Source of the DNA: Lachnospiraceae bacterium
GTDB taxonomy: Bacteria; Bacillota; Clostridia; Lachnospirales; Lachnospiraceae
DNA length: 64,000 bases
NCBI GenBank assembly: GCA_910575775.1
Contig: CAJTEY010000025.1
Location: forward strand, 1-64,000
Reading direction: 5' to 3'
Below are positions 43,017 through 51,685 of this stretch, piece by piece. The position numbers and the translations under genes are program-made. The notes beneath the pieces were generated by a model. The model was not told the DNA's origin. It made no database searches and saw nothing but the letters and a program-made list of their open reading frames with translations. Position 1 is the stretch's first letter. Each line of letters begins with the position of its first letter.

Positions 43017-43892
43017 ATGCATTATGTGACGGCGAAAGGAATTTTATCTTCCAAGAACGGGATGAACCTGTACCGGGGGTGCTCCCACGGGTGTATCTAC
43101 TGCGACTCCAGAAGCAGATGCTACCATATGGAGCACGCCTTTGAAGATATCGAAGTCAAGGAGAATGCGATTGAGCTGTTGGAATATGCTCTGAAGCATA
43201 AACGGCACAAATGCATGATCGGCACGGGTTCCATGACCGATCCCTATATCCCGCTGGAGCTGGAGCTTGGAATTGTCAGAAAGGCGTTGTCATTGATTGA
43301 TATGTATGGGTTCGGATTTACGGTGATTACAAAGTCGGACCGCATACTGCGGGATCTGGATCTCCTTCAAAAAATAAACGAAAAGACAAAGTGTGTGGTG
43401 CAGATGACTTTGACTACCTATGATGAGGCGCTGTGCAGGAAGATCGAGCCAAATGTCAGTACGACGCGAGAACGGTTCGCGGCGCTTAAGAAGTTTCGGG
43501 ACGCAGGCATTCCCACCGTCGTGTGGCTGACACCGATTCTGCCCTTTATCAACGATACGCAGGAGAATATTGAGGGTATTCTGGGGATGTGTGCGGAGGC
43601 GGGCGTCTGTGGCGTGATTCACTTTGGCACGGGAATGACGCTGCGCGAGGGGAACCGGGAATACTTTTATAAGCAGCTTGACCGTCTGTTTCCCGGACTA
43701 AAAGAAAAGTATATACGGACCTACGGCAATCGGTATGAGATCGAAAGCCCGGACAGCGGCCGGCTGACAAAACTGTTTCATCAAAAATGTGCGGAGCGTG
43801 GAATGCTCCACGATAATGGGGAAATATTCCGATATCTGCAGACCTTTGAGGAGAAGGGGGCTGGCAGACAGATGAGTCTCTGGGATTTATGA
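43017..43892 (+). CDS. SPL-family radical SAM protein
   Basis: 291 residues. NLYRGCSHGCIYCDSRSRCY (about residues 17-36) has the CxxxCxxC cluster motif; CMIGTGSMTDPYIPLE and TVITKSDRILRDLDLL follow the order seen in spore photoproduct lyase-like proteins (Rv2578c group). The substrate is unknown; the family is only loosely tied to DNA repair. ATG 43017 lies 9 nt after GAGGAG. A broken second copy is at 52394. Its association with a WYL regulator and a ClbS-like protein in both copies suggests a common damage or stress role, by inference. Confidence 0.8.
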   Translation: MHYVTAKGILSSKNGMNLYRGCSHGCIYCDSRSRCYHMEHAFEDIEVKENAIELLEYALKHKRHKCMIGTGSMTDPYIPLELELGIVRKALSLIDMYGFGFTVITKSDRILRDLDLLQKINEKTKCVVQMTLTTYDEALCRKIEPNVSTTRERFAALKKFRDAGIPTVVWLTPILPFINDTQENIEGILGMCAEAGVCGVIHFGTGMTLREGNREYFYKQLDRLFPGLKEKYIRTYGNRYEIESPDSGRLTKLFHQKCAERGMLHDNGEIFRYLQTFEEKGAGRQMSLWDL

Positions 43893-43922
43893 GATGCGGT
43901 TTTGGAAGCATTTCTTTGACCG

Positions 43923-44801
43923 CTACTCTGCAAACTCGGCTTTCCACATTTCCAGCAATCGTTCAGCAATAGGAGTAAAGATTTGATATTTTTTCCATAT
44001 TAGATACATTTTTGTTTCAAGTTTAGGAGTAAGAGGTCGGAAAGCAAGCCCGCTGTCGGGGCTTGTATCAATCAAATGTTCAAAAGTTAAAAGATAACCA
44101 AGCCCTTCTTTCACAAAAAGCGATCCGTTATATGATAGACGAAACGACCCTTCAAGGTGTAATTTATCCATGTTATTGCCGCACCATTTGGAAATATCAT
44201 TGTTCCATCCCTGTTCGGAACAAAAAAGAGGGAGTCCAAATAAGTCATCCACACAGATGGAGTCGTTTTCTGCTAACGGACAGTTCTTTGGCATGACAAC
44301 ACCCCATAGATCAGCATGGGGAAAGGTTAAATAATGATATTTTGCAGTATTGGGTTCCTGCGCCAGTACGGCAAAGTCAATGATACCTTTATCCAGTTTT
44401 TCTGTAACCTGTTCCGTGTCGCCGCTGGTAATATGATAATGCAGATCAGGGTAAGACTCTTTGAATCTTCTGATTGTGGCGGCGAGGCATCTGATCTGGT
44501 AAGATTCCGCTAAACCGAAGTAAACATCCCCGCCCAGAACGTCATCCAGAGCAAGAAATTCTGTTGTAATTTTGTTGGCCATTTTTATCAAGTCTTCTGC
44601 TCGCTTTCGAAGCAAAACACCTTCCTCAGTCAGCTGTATGCTGAAACTATGGCGTGTGAACAGTTTTTTCCCAAGCTCATCTTCAAGTGCTTTTAACTGC
44701 TTGGAGAGAGTGGGCTGGGTAACGTGAAGCAGTTCTGCCGCACGGGTCATGTTTTCTTCCCGTGCTGCGGCAAGAAAATATCTCATAGTTCGCAGTTCCA
44801 T
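43923..44801 (-). CDS. LysR-family transcriptional regulator
   Basis: 292 residues. The N-terminal winged helix MRYFLAAAREENMTRAAELLHVTQPTLSKQLKALEDELGKKLF is textbook LysR (about 6-48, quoted in parts: MTRAAELLHVTQPTLSKQLK), followed by a periplasmic-binding-protein-like effector domain (about 88-290). It is divergent from the hydrolase/alcohol dehydrogenase genes and probably regulates them. The ligand is unknown. Confidence 0.9.
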   Translation of the reverse strand: MELRTMRYFLAAAREENMTRAAELLHVTQPTLSKQLKALEDELGKKLFTRHSFSIQLTEEGVLLRKRAEDLIKMANKITTEFLALDDVLGGDVYFGLAESYQIRCLAATIRRFKESYPDLHYHITSGDTEQVTEKLDKGIIDFAVLAQEPNTAKYHYLTFPHADLWGVVMPKNCPLAENDSICVDDLFGLPLFCSEQGWNNDISKWCGNNMDKLHLEGSFRLSYNGSLFVKEGLGYLLTFEHLIDTSPDSGLAFRPLTPKLETKMYLIWKKYQIFTPIAERLLEMWKAEFAE

Positions 44802-44833
44802 TCTGACCTCCTGTGATATTCCAAAAAGTTATA

Positions 44834-44884
44834 TTATGATATGAATCATAACTATTAGCGAAGTGAAAGTCAAGAGGATATAAT
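44834..44884. promoter_or_regulatory. LysR operator and divergent promoter region
   Basis: TTATGAT-ATGA-ATCATAA (44834-44851) is a perfect 7-bp inverted repeat, typical of a LysR recognition site. A good -10 (TATAAT, 44879-44884) lies downstream without a recognisable -35, as expected for an activator-dependent promoter. Confidence 0.6.
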
Positions 44885-44913
44885 ACGGACATAGAAGGCA
44901 GGGAGGCGGTCAT

Positions 44914-45162
44914 ACGGATGATTTTATTCAGAATCTAAAGGATGCAGGCTGTGGCGCTCAGACCATGGAAAAGGTCTGCAGGCTGTATGGTAACGGTCAG
45001 GTTGAGGATGCGATTAAAATGCTGCGCAAGCATCGCTGCACTCTGATGGACAGCCTGCATGAAAGTCAGTGGAGAGTTGACTGTCTTGATTTTTTAGTAT
45101 GGCGGATGGAAAAGGAAAAGCAGTCATTAAAAAATAAGGAAAAGAAAGAGAGGTATTACAAA
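44914..45162 (+). pseudogene. Small helical protein gene with lost start and stop codons
   Basis: The frame reads DDFIQNLKDAGCGAQTMEKV and LRKHRCTLMDSLHESQWRVD, then CLDFLVWRMEKEKQ, a compact helical protein of about 75 residues of a kind I recall near clostridial redox operons; no function known. The expected initiator lies 7 nt after GGGAGG but is ACG (44914-44916) rather than ATG. At the other end no stop is found, and the frame runs into the hydrolase start at 45163. An internal ATG at 44965 could give a shorter fused product. One base change explains the loss of the start. Confidence 0.6.
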
Positions 45163-46164
45163 ATGGAAAATATTGCAAAACTGGAATTAACAAAGGAATG
45201 GGATAAGACTTTCCCGAAAAGCGAAAAGGTGAGCCACCGCAAGGTGACATTCCCTAACCGCTACGGGATCACGCTGGCGGCAGACCTTTATGAGCCGAAG
45301 GGGGCTGAAAACAAACTGGCTGCGATTGCGGTATGCGGGCCGTTTGGCGCGGTAAAGGAGCAGGCAGCCGGACTGTATGCGCAGACTATGGCGGAGCGCG
45401 GCTTTCTCACCATTGCCTTTGACCCTTCCTTTACCGGAGAAAGCGGTGGCATACCCCGTTACATGGCTTCGCCGGATATCAACGCGGAGGATTTTCAGGC
45501 GGCGGTTGATTTTCTTTCCGTGCAGGAAAATGTTGACCCTGAGCGTATCGGCATTATCGGTATCTGCGGCTGGGGAGGCCTGGCCCTGAATGTGGCGGCA
45601 CTGGATACCCGCATCAAGGCGACGGTTGCCTCCACCATGTATGATATGTCCCGCGTCAATGCCAACGGATATTTTGATGCAGATGACTCTGCTGATGCGA
45701 GGTATGCAAAGAAAAAATCCATGAACGCCCAGAGACTCGTGGATTATAAAAATGGCAGCTATGCGCTGGGCGGTGGCGTTGTCGATCCGCTTTCGGAGGA
45801 TGCACCTTTCTTTGTGGCAGATTATCACAGTTATTATAAAACAGACCGTGGCTATCATAAGCGTTCCTTAAATTCCAACGGCGGCTGGAATGTGATCGGC
45901 TGTATGTCCTTTATGAACCAGCCCATCTTAAAGTACAGCAATGAGATCCGCAGCGCAGTTCTTATCATGCACGGAGAGAAGGCACATTCCTGCTATTTCA
46001 GCCGCGATGCTTATGCCGCAATGGTGAAGGATAACCTTTATTCAGACAATAAGGAGCTGCTGATTATTCCCGATGCAGTCCATACGGATCTGTATGACGG
46101 CGGCGAAAAGGATGCGATTCCGTTTAATAAGCAGGAGCAGTTTTTTTCGGAAAATATGAAATGA
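45163..46164 (+). CDS. Alpha/beta hydrolase with Cys nucleophile (dienelactone hydrolase-like)
   Basis: 333 residues. After a beta-rich N-terminus (VTFPNRYGITLAADLYEPKG), the nucleophile elbow reads GICGWGG (about residue 145), placing Cys where most relatives have Ser; Cys is the nucleophile in dienelactone hydrolases. LIMHGEKAHSCYFS and PDAVHTDLYD supply the acid and His region. ATG 45163 follows AAGAGAGG. The upstream frame is continuous, so a longer fused product cannot be excluded. Substrate unknown. First sound gene of the LysR-controlled set. Confidence 0.75.
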   Translation: MENIAKLELTKEWDKTFPKSEKVSHRKVTFPNRYGITLAADLYEPKGAENKLAAIAVCGPFGAVKEQAAGLYAQTMAERGFLTIAFDPSFTGESGGIPRYMASPDINAEDFQAAVDFLSVQENVDPERIGIIGICGWGGLALNVAALDTRIKATVASTMYDMSRVNANGYFDADDSADARYAKKKSMNAQRLVDYKNGSYALGGGVVDPLSEDAPFFVADYHSYYKTDRGYHKRSLNSNGGWNVIGCMSFMNQPILKYSNEIRSAVLIMHGEKAHSCYFSRDAYAAMVKDNLYSDNKELLIIPDAVHTDLYDGGEKDAIPFNKQEQFFSENMK

Positions 46165-46197
46165 TATTTATAAACTTATGATACGAGGAGGAAGGCT

Positions 46198-47364
46198 ATG
46201 TTGGGCAATTTTATGTATTGTAACCCGACGAAACTTTATTTTGGCGAGGATTCCCTTGCCAGCCTGAATGAGGAGCTGCCTAAATATGGACAGAATATAC
46301 AGCTTGTGTATGGCGGCGGATCGATCAAAAAGAATGGTATCTATGATAAAGTCATGGAGATTTTGAAGGCAAATGGAAAAAATGTACTTGAAGATGCGGG
46401 GGTCATGCCAAATCCTACGGTACAGAAACTGCAGGAAGGCTGCAGGATTGCCAAGGAGGGTAAGGCAGACCTGATTCTTGCAGTTGGGGGTGGTTCTGTC
46501 TGTGACTATGCAAAAGCGGTTTCCGTATCGGCATACTGCACGGAAGATCCCTGGGAAAAATATTACCTTCAAATGAAAGATGTGGACAATGAGATCATCC
46601 CGGTTGGATGTGTTTTGACAATGGTAGGCACCGGCTCTGAAATGAACGGCGGCGCGGTCATAACAAATCATGAGCAGAAATTGAAGATTGGCCATGTATT
46701 TGATGAGAGGGTGTATCCGAAATTTTCCATCTTAAATCCGATATATACCTATACGCTGCCTCAGTACCAGATGGTTGCAGGAATCTATGACATCATGAAT
46801 CATATTACGGAGCAATATTTCTCCGGGGAGGATGACAATACTTCTGATTATCTCATGGAAGGTCTGCTGCGGTCTTTGATCCATTCCAGCAGGATTGCGG
46901 TGAAGAATCCTACGGATTACGAAGCAAGGAGCAACATCATGTGGATTGCCACATGGGCATTAAACACGCTGGTGGCGAAGGGAAAATCCACAGACTGGAT
47001 GGTTCATATGCTGGGGCAGGCGGTTGCGGCGCATACGGATGCAACCCACGGCATGACCCTTGCAGCGGTATCTATGGCCTATTACCGATTTGTCTGTCCG
47101 TTTGGGCTGGCAAAGTTTAAGCGGTTTGCCATGAACGTATGGGACGTAAACCCGGAAGGAAAAAGTGATAAACAAGTTGCAGCGGAAGGCCTGCAGAAAA
47201 TGGAGGCTTATATGGAGGAGCTGGGCCTTACGATGCATCTGAAAGAGCTTGGGGTAACAGAGGAGATGCTTCCGGGAATCGTTGACAGCACGCTGATTAT
47301 GGATGGCGGCTATAAGGTGCCGGATAAGGATGAAATAATGGAGATTTTTAAGAGCAGCTTATAA
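46198..47364 (+). CDS. Iron-containing alcohol dehydrogenase (butanol dehydrogenase type)
   Basis: A 388-residue group III dehydrogenase. LVYGGGSIKKNGIYDKV and LAVGGGSVCDYAKAVS (about 95-110) form the NAD(P)-binding part; the metal ligands fall in the DIMNHITEQYF and HMLGQAVAAHTDATHG stretches (His and Asp residues). The closest general type is YqhD/BdhA, NADPH-dependent enzymes reducing aldehydes to alcohols. ATG 46198 follows GAGGAGG by 6 nt. It is 33 nt after the hydrolase gene. Confidence 0.88.
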   Translation: MLGNFMYCNPTKLYFGEDSLASLNEELPKYGQNIQLVYGGGSIKKNGIYDKVMEILKANGKNVLEDAGVMPNPTVQKLQEGCRIAKEGKADLILAVGGGSVCDYAKAVSVSAYCTEDPWEKYYLQMKDVDNEIIPVGCVLTMVGTGSEMNGGAVITNHEQKLKIGHVFDERVYPKFSILNPIYTYTLPQYQMVAGIYDIMNHITEQYFSGEDDNTSDYLMEGLLRSLIHSSRIAVKNPTDYEARSNIMWIATWALNTLVAKGKSTDWMVHMLGQAVAAHTDATHGMTLAAVSMAYYRFVCPFGLAKFKRFAMNVWDVNPEGKSDKQVAAEGLQKMEAYMEELGLTMHLKELGVTEEMLPGIVDSTLIMDGGYKVPDKDEIMEIFKSSL

Positions 47365-47400
47365 AATCCTTAACCTGCCAAATCGATATAATGCGGCAGC

Positions 47401-47439
47401 GGGATGCCATATGCCAATTGACATACGGCATCCCTTTTT
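47401..47439 (+). terminator. Terminator after the alcohol dehydrogenase
   Basis: GGGATGCC (47401-47408) and ATG pair with CAT and GGCATCCC (47427-47434); five T follow. Confidence 0.85.
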
Positions 47440-47495
47440 AACAGAGATATTGTGGTGTCAGGCATGAGCTAAGTGAAAATCTGGAGGTATCAGTT

Positions 47496-48026
47496 ATGCG
47501 CATTATAGTTTTAAACGGAAGCCCGCGTCCAAAGGGCAATACGAAACAGATGGTGGATGCGTTTCGGGAAGGCGCGGAATCTGCAGGACATCGGGTGGAT
47601 GTGATCGATGTATGTAAGAAAAAGATTGCGGGCTGTCTGGCCTGCGAATACTGCCATACAAAGGGAAACGGAGCCTGCGTGCAGAAGGATGATATGCAGG
47701 AAGTCTATTCACTGCTGGGGGAGGCGGATATGCTTGTCATTGCCTCGCCGATTTATTATCACGGTGTTTCAGGGCAGTTAAAATGTGCTCTTGACCGCTT
47801 CTATTCTGCCGCTTATCCGTGCAAGCCCGTGAATCTGAAAAAAGTGGCCATGATATTAAGCTCCGGTGATCCTAAAATGTATGATGGGGCAATGTTCTCC
47901 TATAAAGGGGATTTTCTGGAATACCTTGGCCTTGAAGATATGGGAGTATTTACAGCTTTCGGCATGGAGAACGGTTCGGCATCAAAGCTGAAAGAACTCC
48001 GAAATTTCGGAAAAAATCTGAAATAG
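47496..48026 (+). CDS. NADPH-dependent FMN reductase/flavodoxin-fold protein
   Basis: 176 residues. LNGSPRPKGNTKQMVDAF (about 5-22) is the FMN phosphate loop, and GCLACEYCHTKGNGACVQKDDM (split: GCLACEYC, then CVQKDDM) with ASPIYYHGVSGQLKCALDRF is the usual iron-sulfur-flavoprotein-like pattern. The Cys residues may be structural. These proteins reduce flavins or quinone-like substrates. Strong ribosome site CTGGAGG. It follows a terminator but lacks a clear promoter of its own. Confidence 0.85.
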   Translation: MRIIVLNGSPRPKGNTKQMVDAFREGAESAGHRVDVIDVCKKKIAGCLACEYCHTKGNGACVQKDDMQEVYSLLGEADMLVIASPIYYHGVSGQLKCALDRFYSAAYPCKPVNLKKVAMILSSGDPKMYDGAMFSYKGDFLEYLGLEDMGVFTAFGMENGSASKLKELRNFGKNLK

Positions 48027-48045
48027 CGGTATGGGAGGCTGTGAA

Positions 48046-48447
48046 ATGGGTAAAATATTCAGTTTTATACTTGTTTTCTTATTGGCATTTCCCATGACAG
48101 CATGCGAGCAGAGCAAGACAGAGGAAGAAACCATTGTAAGAGCAGAGTTTGATTTTGAAAGAAGGACAGTCATGTTAAGCAGTGGATATGAGATGCCGAT
48201 TAACGGCCTTGGAACGTACAGCCTTCATGGCGATTCCGTGATTTCTGAAATAACCGGGGCGCATGGCGTGTCTTCCGCACAGGTGATTTTATGATGGAAT
48301 CTGCAAAAGGGCGCGGTGGTCATCCCCGGTTCCAGTAATCCCGATCATATCAGGGAAAATACGGAAGTTTACCATTTCAGCATGACCGAGGATGAAATGG
48401 AACGGATCAATGCTCCTGACCGGGGCGAAAAACATGATTGGTATTAG
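48046..48447 (+). pseudogene. Aldo/keto reductase pseudogene with a lipoprotein signal
   Basis: The frame 48046-48447 is continuous except for one TGA at 48292-48294. It starts with a lipoprotein signal (FILVFLLAFPMTAC), then the aldo/keto reductase N-terminus (VMLSSGYEMPINGLGTYSL), skips most of the barrel, and resumes with GVSSAQVIL-stop-WNLQKGAVVIPGSSNP and the C-terminal MTEDEMERINAPDRGE. Family members have Arg at the stop position (ILRWNLQ), so CGA to TGA is likely. Around 200 residues are missing. GGGAGG precedes the ATG. Confidence 0.85.
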
Positions 48448-48453
48448 GGAGGA

Positions 48454-48816
48454 ATGAGTGTGAAAAAAATATTTGGTTTATGCTTATCTTTGCTGCTTGT
48501 GGCTGCCATGTTCAGTGGCTGTGGGGCTTCTCCTTCCAGCAATAAGCCTGCTGCTGGATCAGGCAAGCAGCAATCGGAGGAAAATACAGAAGCGACACTT
48601 TCAAACGAAATGGAGGATTCTGAAAATATGGATTCAAATACTGCGGCTAAAAATCTGGTTGTATATTTTTCCATGCCGGAAGCGATTAACACCATCAAAG
48701 AGATGGAGCCGGATGCGGATGTAGTGGCAGACGGTCTTTCCATATTGCGCAATGTGGTCCAGGCTTCGGAAGCTGATATTATCGAATGGCTGACAGAGAA
48801 AGGCTTCGTTCAGTAA
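48454..48816 (+). pseudogene. Flavodoxin-like lipoprotein, internally deleted
   Basis: 120 residues with an intact lipoprotein signal (LLLVAAMFSGC), a Ser/Asn-rich linker, then NLVVYFSMPE, the start of a flavodoxin (normally YFSxTGNT), which jumps to AINTIKEMEPDADVVADGLSI and a final helix ending in EWLTEKGFVQ. The phosphate loop and most of the flavin site are missing. The frame is open, so a short lipoprotein could still be made, but not a functional flavodoxin. GGGAGG precedes the ATG. It follows another broken redox gene. Confidence 0.7.
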
Positions 48817-49228
48817 ATTGTCATAGGAGACGGGCGGGGGTTTGCCAGAGAGATTCATATGGCTTCCGCCTATTGTGGATCTGTATTGATGTCACTCCAT
48901 CTTGGACTACATTGGAGCATGATGACGGGGATGGCAAGGCGGTTTGTAAATGAACTTCCAACTGCCGGAAGATGGATGCTTCGTGGGATTCCTCTTACTT
49001 GCTCGATGGGCAGGAGATAGATAAAATAAATATCTGCCTTCTGTCCGATTATATGGAAAGTCAGTATTTTTTCTTAATAACAATGCTCCGCACTCTGGAT
49101 CAGCTGATAAAATACCATAGCGATGGCACACAGGATAATGATGGACGGTATAATATGAATAGGTGGGGAGGCGAGAAATTGAAATTTGACAAAATTTTTC
49201 AAAAGTAGATAAAGTAGTTGACGAATAT
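48817..49228. other. Gene-free stretch with relics
   Basis: 48817-49070 shows no recognisable coding content. 49074-49140 is the antisense fragment of a small membrane protein seen also at 54631 and 58046, and 49141-49190 is the promoter and first codons of BrnT (compare 54851-54900), joined directly to it. After that the frame is lost. Confidence 0.6.
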
Positions 49229-49500
49229 GGAACGGCGGCTATTCCACCATTTCGCTGGGCTATGCGGGGCTTTGCGAGTGCACCCGCTATATGACGGGGA
49301 AGAGCCATACGGTTTCGGAAGCGACGGCTTTTGCGTTGAAGGTCATGCAGTATCTGAATAATGCCTGCAAGGAGTGGCGGGAGGAGACGAACATTGATTT
49401 CAGCCTTTACGGGAGCGGTGGCGGAAGAGATTCTGAAAGCGCTTTCGCCGGATTATATCGCGGTGCTTACGCTGCTTCGCGGGGAACCGTTGGAATACTA
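49229..49500 (+). pseudogene. Fused relic of nrdD and nrdG (second copy)
   Basis: 49229-49430 matches nrdD at about 41462-41645 (GGYSTISLGYAGLCECTRYM and MQYLNNACKEWREETNIDF), and at about 49432 it switches to nrdG (compare 42370-42440; ALSPDYIA...LTLL). The segment between these points is deleted. It lies ahead of an intact WYL regulator and clbS in the same order as in the 40-43 kb copy, showing that the whole segment was once present twice. Confidence 0.85.
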
Positions 49501-49983
49501 CTTGAAATATTTATCGAATAGCGGATAAAAAACAACACATAGTCCAATGGGCAGCCCGAACAGTGCGCCGCCGATGAAAATTCCAAATAGCAGCTGATAT
49601 GCGGAAAAGATATCTGACAAAACATAAATTCTCAGTCCGCAAATGGAGTTGAGGAGAAAGAGTGTCCCGGTGATCAGACCCGGCGATACTCTTTTATCTT
49701 TGACTGTGTAAAAAAAATGGTCTCCGAAATTGACCATTCCCCAGATCAGTATGGCTATGCCAAAACATGCAAGTTTATCGCTGCATACAAATAAAAGGAC
49801 GGATAGCAGAAGCGGGGGATAGTAGAGAAACAGGTTGTTTGCCATCCAGTGTCCATGCGTCATATGATAGGGCAGCCATTTATGCTCATACATCCATTTC
49901 GGGAAATCGCCGACTGCTTCCTCAAATAAGTGGAATGGCAGATAAATCGCTAAATTGATTAAAACAAAACTCGTCATGCTCAT
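49498..49983 (-). CDS. HXXEE-domain membrane protein
   Basis: 161 residues with four to five membrane segments. The N-terminal LPFHLFEEAVGDFPKW contains the HxxEE pattern that names the family, and HMTHGHWMANN and GDHFFYTVKD add further His residues. Function unknown. Start chosen at ATG 49983, which overlaps the stop of the PadR gene as ATGA, with GAAAGGA inside padR as ribosome site. That arrangement implies translational coupling with its regulator. Confidence 0.75.
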   Translation of the reverse strand: MSMTSFVLINLAIYLPFHLFEEAVGDFPKWMYEHKWLPYHMTHGHWMANNLFLYYPPLLLSVLLFVCSDKLACFGIAILIWGMVNFGDHFFYTVKDKRVSPGLITGTLFLLNSICGLRIYVLSDIFSAYQLLFGIFIGGALFGLPIGLCVVFYPLFDKYFK

Positions 49984-50516
49984 TTTTCTGTCCTTTCTTT
50001 TTCCCATTCTTTTTCAAAGCTGTCTTCCCATTTTTCCAATGTCTCCAATAGCATAAACTGCTGTTCCAGAATAGTGTGTCCAAAAAGAGGTATGTCCTTG
50101 TGCGTGGTGAGCTGTTCCATAATCTGCTTTTTGGTGTGCTGAATACTGTTTTTTATATTGCCGATACATTCCTTTGCAAAAGACTCGTCAGCCAATGCCA
50201 GATTCACAATAACCGCATTAAAATCTAAAAAAACCCGTGTTTCGGCTAAAGAAAACTGAGTCATCAGCTCTTTGACGGTATCTTTTCCTCTTGGCGTTAT
50301 AGTGTACAAGGTTTTTTCAGGCATATTGCCGTTCCTGATGGTTTTACTGACAACATATCCTTTGGTTTCGTACTGCACCACTTTCTTGTAAACTGTAAAG
50401 GAACCGATTTTTATCCATCTGGATAAGTTTCGGGCTTCAATTTGCTTTTGTAAGTCATAAGCGCTTTTGGGACTTTGGCATAACGATCCTAAAAGGATTA
50501 AATCAATCGTTGACAT
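49980..50516 (-). CDS. PadR-family transcriptional regulator
   Basis: 178 residues. An N-terminal winged helix (ILLGSLCQSPKSAYDLQKQI, then VQYETKGYV, TLYTITPRGKDTVKELM) and a C-terminal helical domain (about 95-178) match PadR/Vir proteins, repressors that often control an adjacent membrane protein. It heads the two-gene operon with the HXXEE gene and has a tandem palindrome at its promoter, so it likely represses itself. Ligand unknown. Confidence 0.88.
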   Translation of the reverse strand: MSTIDLILLGSLCQSPKSAYDLQKQIEARNLSRWIKIGSFTVYKKVVQYETKGYVVSKTIRNGNMPEKTLYTITPRGKDTVKELMTQFSLAETRVFLDFNAVIVNLALADESFAKECIGNIKNSIQHTKKQIMEQLTTHKDIPLFGHTILEQQFMLLETLEKWEDSFEKEWEKERTEK

Positions 50517-50530
50517 GATTGCCCTCCATA

Positions 50531-50560
50531 ATTGTATTATACAATACTGTATTATACAGT
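50531..50560 (-). promoter_or_regulatory. Tandem palindromic operator of padR
   Basis: Two abutting 15-bp palindromes: ATTGTA-TTA-TACAAT (50531-50545) and ACTGTA-TTA-TACAGT (50546-50560), starting 14 bp upstream of the padR start. Spacing and form suit two PadR dimers. Confidence 0.8.
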
Positions 50561-50670
50561 ATAGAAGGAACTTGTCAAGTTTTATCGGGAAGTTACGATA
50601 TATGGGTTGATGTTTTGATACTGAATGCGAAGTCTGGCGTGGGTGGGGATTGTAACGATGTTACGGGTTT

Positions 50671-50699
50671 GCCATAGGAAAAAGAAACGGGTATAATAA
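50671..50699 (+). promoter_or_regulatory. Promoter of the WYL regulator
   Basis: TTGCCA (50671-50676), 17-nt spacer, TATAAT (50694-50699). Confidence 0.75.
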
Positions 50700-50758
50700 A
50701 ACCCGACATGTCTTGTCAATATTTTTACGCTATTCTAATGGGGAAGGAGGGAACGGCG

Positions 50759-51655
50759 GTGCAGGAGAGCAGGCTCTTTAAAATTGTATATTATCTGCTG
50801 GACAGGGGACAGGCGACTGCCCCGGAGCTGGCAGAGCGTTTCGAGGTGTCGGTCCGGACGATTTACAGGGATATCGACGCGCTGAGCGCGGCGGGCATTC
50901 CCATCTATGCGGAGGCGGGCAGAAACGGCGGCATCCGGCTGATGCATGACTTTGTTCTGGATCACGCCGTGCTGTCGGGGGAGGAAAAGCGGGAGATTCT
51001 CGCGGCGTTACAGAGCATCAATATCACCCGGAATATCGCTGAAAGCCAGACTTTGCAGAAGCTTTCCGCCCTGTTTGCCCTTCCTTCGGAAAACTGGCTG
51101 GAGATTGATTTTTCCAGATGGGGCAATCAGGGATTCGACAAGGAAAAATTTGAACTGCTGAAGACGGCGGTTATCCATTGCAGACAGATCAGGATTCGGT
51201 ACGCGGGGTCTGACGGGACGGAGAGGGAACGGACGGTGCAGCCTTACAGGCTTGTCTACAGGTCAAAAGCATGGTATCTGAAAGCGTTCTGTATGGAGAA
51301 ACAGGAAATGCGGACATTCAAGCTGAACCGCATTCTGGAGCTGGCGCTTCTGGAGGAGAGCTTTGTGCGGCGCAACTTTCCGGAAGAATCGGAAGACGAC
51401 GAGGGAAACTATCCGCTGGTAACACTCCGCTTTCCGAAAGAGATGGCGTACCGGGTATATGATGAGTTCGACGGGAGCCAGATAGAGAGACAGGAGAACG
51501 GGGATCTGATTGCCGCGGCAAGAATGCCGGAGGGCGCGTGGCTTATCAGTTTTCTTTTGTCCTTCGGGACACAAGTGGAAATTCTTTCCCCGGCATATTT
51601 GCGAGAGGAGATTGTGCGACAGGCGGAAAAAATTGTTGAAAAATATAAAGCATGA
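50759..51655 (+). CDS. WYL-domain regulator (YafY/DeoR-like HTH)
   Basis: 298 residues. The HTH (about 1-60, VSVRTIYRDIDALSAAGIPI) is followed by RNGGIRLMHDFVLDHAVLS, a WYL sensor domain (about 135-215, with RTVQPYRLVYRSKAWYLKAFC) and a C-terminal WCX part. WYL proteins sense nucleic acid or stress ligands and often control DNA repair or defence genes. Start is GTG 50759 after GGAAGGAGG; earlier starts lie inside the promoter leader. A palindrome overlapping its stop codon and the clbS promoter suggests it controls clbS. Confidence 0.87.
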   Translation: MQESRLFKIVYYLLDRGQATAPELAERFEVSVRTIYRDIDALSAAGIPIYAEAGRNGGIRLMHDFVLDHAVLSGEEKREILAALQSINITRNIAESQTLQKLSALFALPSENWLEIDFSRWGNQGFDKEKFELLKTAVIHCRQIRIRYAGSDGTERERTVQPYRLVYRSKAWYLKAFCMEKQEMRTFKLNRILELALLEESFVRRNFPEESEDDEGNYPLVTLRFPKEMAYRVYDEFDGSQIERQENGDLIAAARMPEGAWLISFLLSFGTQVEILSPAYLREEIVRQAEKIVEKYKA

Positions 51656-51685
51656 CACTAGGTGTCAACATTATGTCAGTATAAT
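51653..51685 (+). promoter_or_regulatory. Operator/promoter of clbS
   Basis: TGACAC-TAG-GTGTCA (51653-51667) is a perfect palindrome overlapping the stop codon of the WYL gene; TATAAT follows at 51680-51685. The palindrome covers the -35 position, fitting control by the WYL regulator. The leader to clbS (about 150 nt) has no other feature I recognise. Confidence 0.65.
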
